Below, in pieces: positions 43,617 to 45,577 of a stretch of DNA of 45,577 bases. The stretch comes from Bacillota bacterium. GTDB lineage: Bacteria; Bacillota; UBA4882; UBA8346. The notes beneath the pieces were generated by a model. It was not told the origin of the DNA. It ran no database searches and saw nothing but the letters and a program-made list of their open reading frames with translations. The translations under genes were made by a program, and so were the position numbers. The DNA lies in NCBI GenBank assembly GCA_023435225.1, contig JAEYRX010000044.1, positions 1 to 45,577 of the forward strand, read 5' to 3'. Positions within the stretch are counted from its first letter, which is position 1. Every line of letters starts with the position of its first letter.

Positions 43617-43868
43617 TCACACCAATTCCATCTTCTCCAACTCCACCTCCCGGCACAGCTTTATCAGCATCATAAGATCGTCAAAGCTCACTCGCTCTTC
43701 CCCGACCAGTTCCGCGACTTGATCGGAGGCATTATGCAACCGCTTGTCGGAATAGTCGGCATCGCCCATCTCTAAAAAAGCGATAATTTCTTCATGAGTT
43801 AGGTTATTGGTTTGGAAGATAGTTTGCATTTTTTGGAGTAAGGTTGCTTTTCTTTTTTCGGTTAGCAT
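43617..43868 (-). CDS. Hypothetical 83-aa helical protein
   Basis: ATG with GAGGTG five bases upstream. Acidic, helical, no signal peptide or transmembrane segment: MLTEKRKATLLQKMQTIFQT at the start, an EF-like acidic DADYSD (about 36-41), and LMMLIKLCREVELEKMELV at the end. No family recognised. It is the last chromosomal gene before the IS. Confidence 0.6.
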   Translation of the reverse strand: MLTEKRKATLLQKMQTIFQTNNLTHEEIIAFLEMGDADYSDKRLHNASDQVAELVGEERVSFDDLMMLIKLCREVELEKMELV

Positions 43869-44010
43869 ATTGGCACCTCGTTTTTAAGTTTGATATTGTT
43901 TCTTTATATGTTCATATTTGTTGCATAATTTTCAATCTCTGTTCTGACCGACAGATAAAATGTACCGGTCAATTAATCGGGTCCCGCCTCATTCTTGCTT
44001 TCTCCCCCAA

Positions 44011-45577
44011 GGCTAACCATTACCCATAAGTCTAAAAGGAGGCCGAGAATTCGATCAATTTGATCAAATCGATCAACTCAGAATTAAAAGAAATCTAATA
44101 ATGACAAGGTTTTTAATATGGTTCTCAAGAATATTACTTGTATAATCGCAAAGGAGAATCCTATGATTAGAACCAAGTCAAAACAATCAATTATTAACGA
44201 ATTCCGAAATGTACCAATTAATGATCAACGGTTAGTTAACCGATTAATTGTCACTGCAGAAATTATTGAAAATCAACCAGAAAAATCTATTCCTGATGCT
44301 TGCGGTGATTGGGCTACAACTAAGGCAACTTATCAACTATTTGCTAACGAAAAAGTCACTTCAGAAAAAATTTTTAGTAGCCATCGCTTAAATACAATTG
44401 AGCGAATTCAGAAATACCCTATGGTCTTATTAATTCAAGATACCAGCACTTTAGATTTCACAACTCATAAAAAAACCAAGGGACTAGGACCATATACCAC
44501 ATCTAAAAAAGCACAAGGTTTGCTAATGCATTCCGTTTTAGCAGTAAGTCCAACCGGTGTACCTCTGGGTCTTTTATATCAAGACATTTGGGCACGAGAG
44601 AAGTCACCTAAATATACTAAACAAAATCAACATCAGGAACTGCCAATCGAAGCTAAAGAAAGCTATAAATGGCTTAAAGCTATGGAAGGTAGTCTAATTG
44701 GAGTTCCAAAACCAAAATTAGCTGTAACAGTTGGTGATCGTGAAGCCGATATTTTTGAATTCTTTCAAAAAGCGCGTGAATTAGAATGTCATCTTTTAGT
44801 TAGGGCAGTTCGCAATCGCCGTATTTTGGAAGAATGTAAGTTATTACTAAATCAAATAGAGCAGACCCCGGAAGCAGGTCAGTGTATGGTGGAGATTCCG
44901 AGGCGTTCAGAAGAAAATCTACCACCAAGGCAAGCCAAATTAAGTGTTCGTTATTGTCCGGTTACAGTATGTCCGGCTCATTCTTGGACTAAGAAACCAG
45001 CAGGAAGTATACCACTTTATGTGATACTGGCCCGGGAAATTGATTCTCCGGAAGGCGAAGAACCAATTGAATGGTTATTACTTACTACAATACCCGTTGG
45101 TAGCTTAGCAGAAGCGGTTCAAAAAGTCGAATGGTACCGTGAGCGCTGGAAGATTGAACGTTTTCATTATATTCTTAAAAGCGGTTGCAGTGTTGAAAAT
45201 TTACAACTTGAAACCAAAGAAAGACTTGAAAATGCTATTGCACTATATTCAATTGTAGCCTGGCGTTTAGCTTGGTTAACCTATCAAGCGCGTGAAACTC
45301 CTGAGTTCTCTTGTAGTATAATTCTTGAAAAACATGAATGGCAATCTTTATATTGTGTGGTTAATAAAACTCATACTCCAACGGAAGATCCTCCAACTCT
45401 TTCAGAAGCAGTATTGTTGCTTGCTAAATTAGGAGGATTTCTCGGACGGAAACATGATGGTAAGCCAGGTGTCAAAGTCTTATGGCGCGGCCTACAAAAA
45501 CTTAATGAAGGACTTTTATTTGTTGAATATTTTCGATCAATTCAATCTTCTTCCCAAGATATGGGTAATGGTTAGCC
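44011..45577 (+). mobile_element. Complete IS4-family (IS50-type) insertion sequence
   Basis: 18-bp terminal inverted repeats GGCTAACCATTACCCATA (44011-44028) and TATGGGTAATGGTTAGCC (45560-45577) match perfectly. The element is 1,567 bp, close to IS50 (about 1.5 kb), with a single transposase gene. Its right end is the last base of the window, so the target duplication cannot be checked. Three GATC sites lie at 44052-44074 between the left end and the gene. Confidence 0.93.
44163..45575 (+). CDS. IS4-family transposase (Tn5/IS50-like)
   Basis: 470 residues from ATG 44163 (AAAGGAGA upstream); an ATG at 44118 is less likely. An N-terminal DNA-binding domain (PF14706-like, GDWATTKATYQLFANEKV, about 48-65) precedes the DDE core: Asp93 (LIQDTSTLDF), Asp192 (TVGDREADI), and Glu332 within the full Y-x2-R-x3-E-x6-K signature (Tyr325, Arg328, Glu332, Lys339). 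All catalytic residues are intact, so it looks active. The stop codon TAG lies within the right terminal repeat. Confidence 0.94.
   Translation: MIRTKSKQSIINEFRNVPINDQRLVNRLIVTAEIIENQPEKSIPDACGDWATTKATYQLFANEKVTSEKIFSSHRLNTIERIQKYPMVLLIQDTSTLDFTTHKKTKGLGPYTTSKKAQGLLMHSVLAVSPTGVPLGLLYQDIWAREKSPKYTKQNQHQELPIEAKESYKWLKAMEGSLIGVPKPKLAVTVGDREADIFEFFQKARELECHLLVRAVRNRRILEECKLLLNQIEQTPEAGQCMVEIPRRSEENLPPRQAKLSVRYCPVTVCPAHSWTKKPAGSIPLYVILAREIDSPEGEEPIEWLLLTTIPVGSLAEAVQKVEWYRERWKIERFHYILKSGCSVENLQLETKERLENAIALYSIVAWRLAWLTYQARETPEFSCSIILEKHEWQSLYCVVNKTHTPTEDPPTLSEAVLLLAKLGGFLGRKHDGKPGVKVLWRGLQKLNEGLLFVEYFRSIQSSSQDMGNG

Noticed and set aside
44118..44162. Upstream ATG as transposase start
   Set aside because: The IS50-type N-terminus begins at 44163, which has the better ribosome site (AAAGGAGA).

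Overview
The window comes from an AT-rich, anaerobic, spore-forming member of the Bacillota (Firmicutes), probably a clostridia-like or Limnochordia-like lineage. The reasons are SpoVT, strong AGGAGG ribosome sites with many TTG/GTG starts, a Rex redox repressor, a six-subunit Ech-type membrane [NiFe] hydrogenase and a secreted dockerin-bearing protease. The genus cannot be fixed from the sequence alone. No phage, plasmid or CRISPR locus is visible.

Layout. 1-3.6 kb: 3' part of a large extracellular gingipain-like (C25) peptidase with a dockerin. 3.9-5.7 kb: MFS efflux pump and its MerR regulator, with a MerR-type 19-bp-spacer promoter between them. 5.8-8.4 kb: small accessory genes (YggT, a PD-(D/E)XK-like protein whose stop codon lies in a MITE, a CsgG/PEGA protein, two small hypotheticals). 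8.6-14.9 kb: minus-strand operon echABCDEF-hypA-hypB. 15.3-17.6 kb: PAS_10 protein (divergent from ech), rex, and a LytTR regulator whose receiver has Asn at the phosphoacceptor site. 18.2-23.4 kb: a giant Ser/Thr kinase-ATPase-GAF-GGDEF protein split by one in-frame TAA. 23.9-36.7 kb: core genes, nearly all on the minus strand (rlmH, htrA, a methyltransferase, ychF, spoVT, mfd, a tiny PrsW-like protein, pth, rplY, glmU), followed by tRNA-Gln. 37-43.9 kb: accessory region with a second MITE copy, a KAS III-like enzyme, RbsD/FucU, a pyruvate-kinase-C-like pseudogene, nitroreductase, two tandem hairpins, a Crp/Fnr regulator, SDR, HXXEE protein and a GC-rich long palindrome. 44.0 kb to the end: a complete IS4-family (IS50-type) insertion sequence whose right end coincides with the window end.

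How it fits together. The most coherent unit is the hydrogenase with its redox control. Two 18-bp palindromes (TTGTCA-N6-TGACAA), exact reverse complements of each other, sit at the same place in two divergent promoters: echA and the PAS gene. Each covers the -35 and spacer, with a -10 hexamer four bases beyond. A degenerate third copy lies between the LytTR gene and the giant kinase gene. With rex next door, the simplest reading is NADH/NAD+ control of H2 metabolism through a variant Rex operator, but the regulator is inferred, not shown.

Decay and mobility are also evident: two genes carry single in-frame stops, two short relics (PAS and RelE/ParE-like) remain between genes, and there are two CTAA-flanked MITEs, several palindromic repeats and one intact IS.
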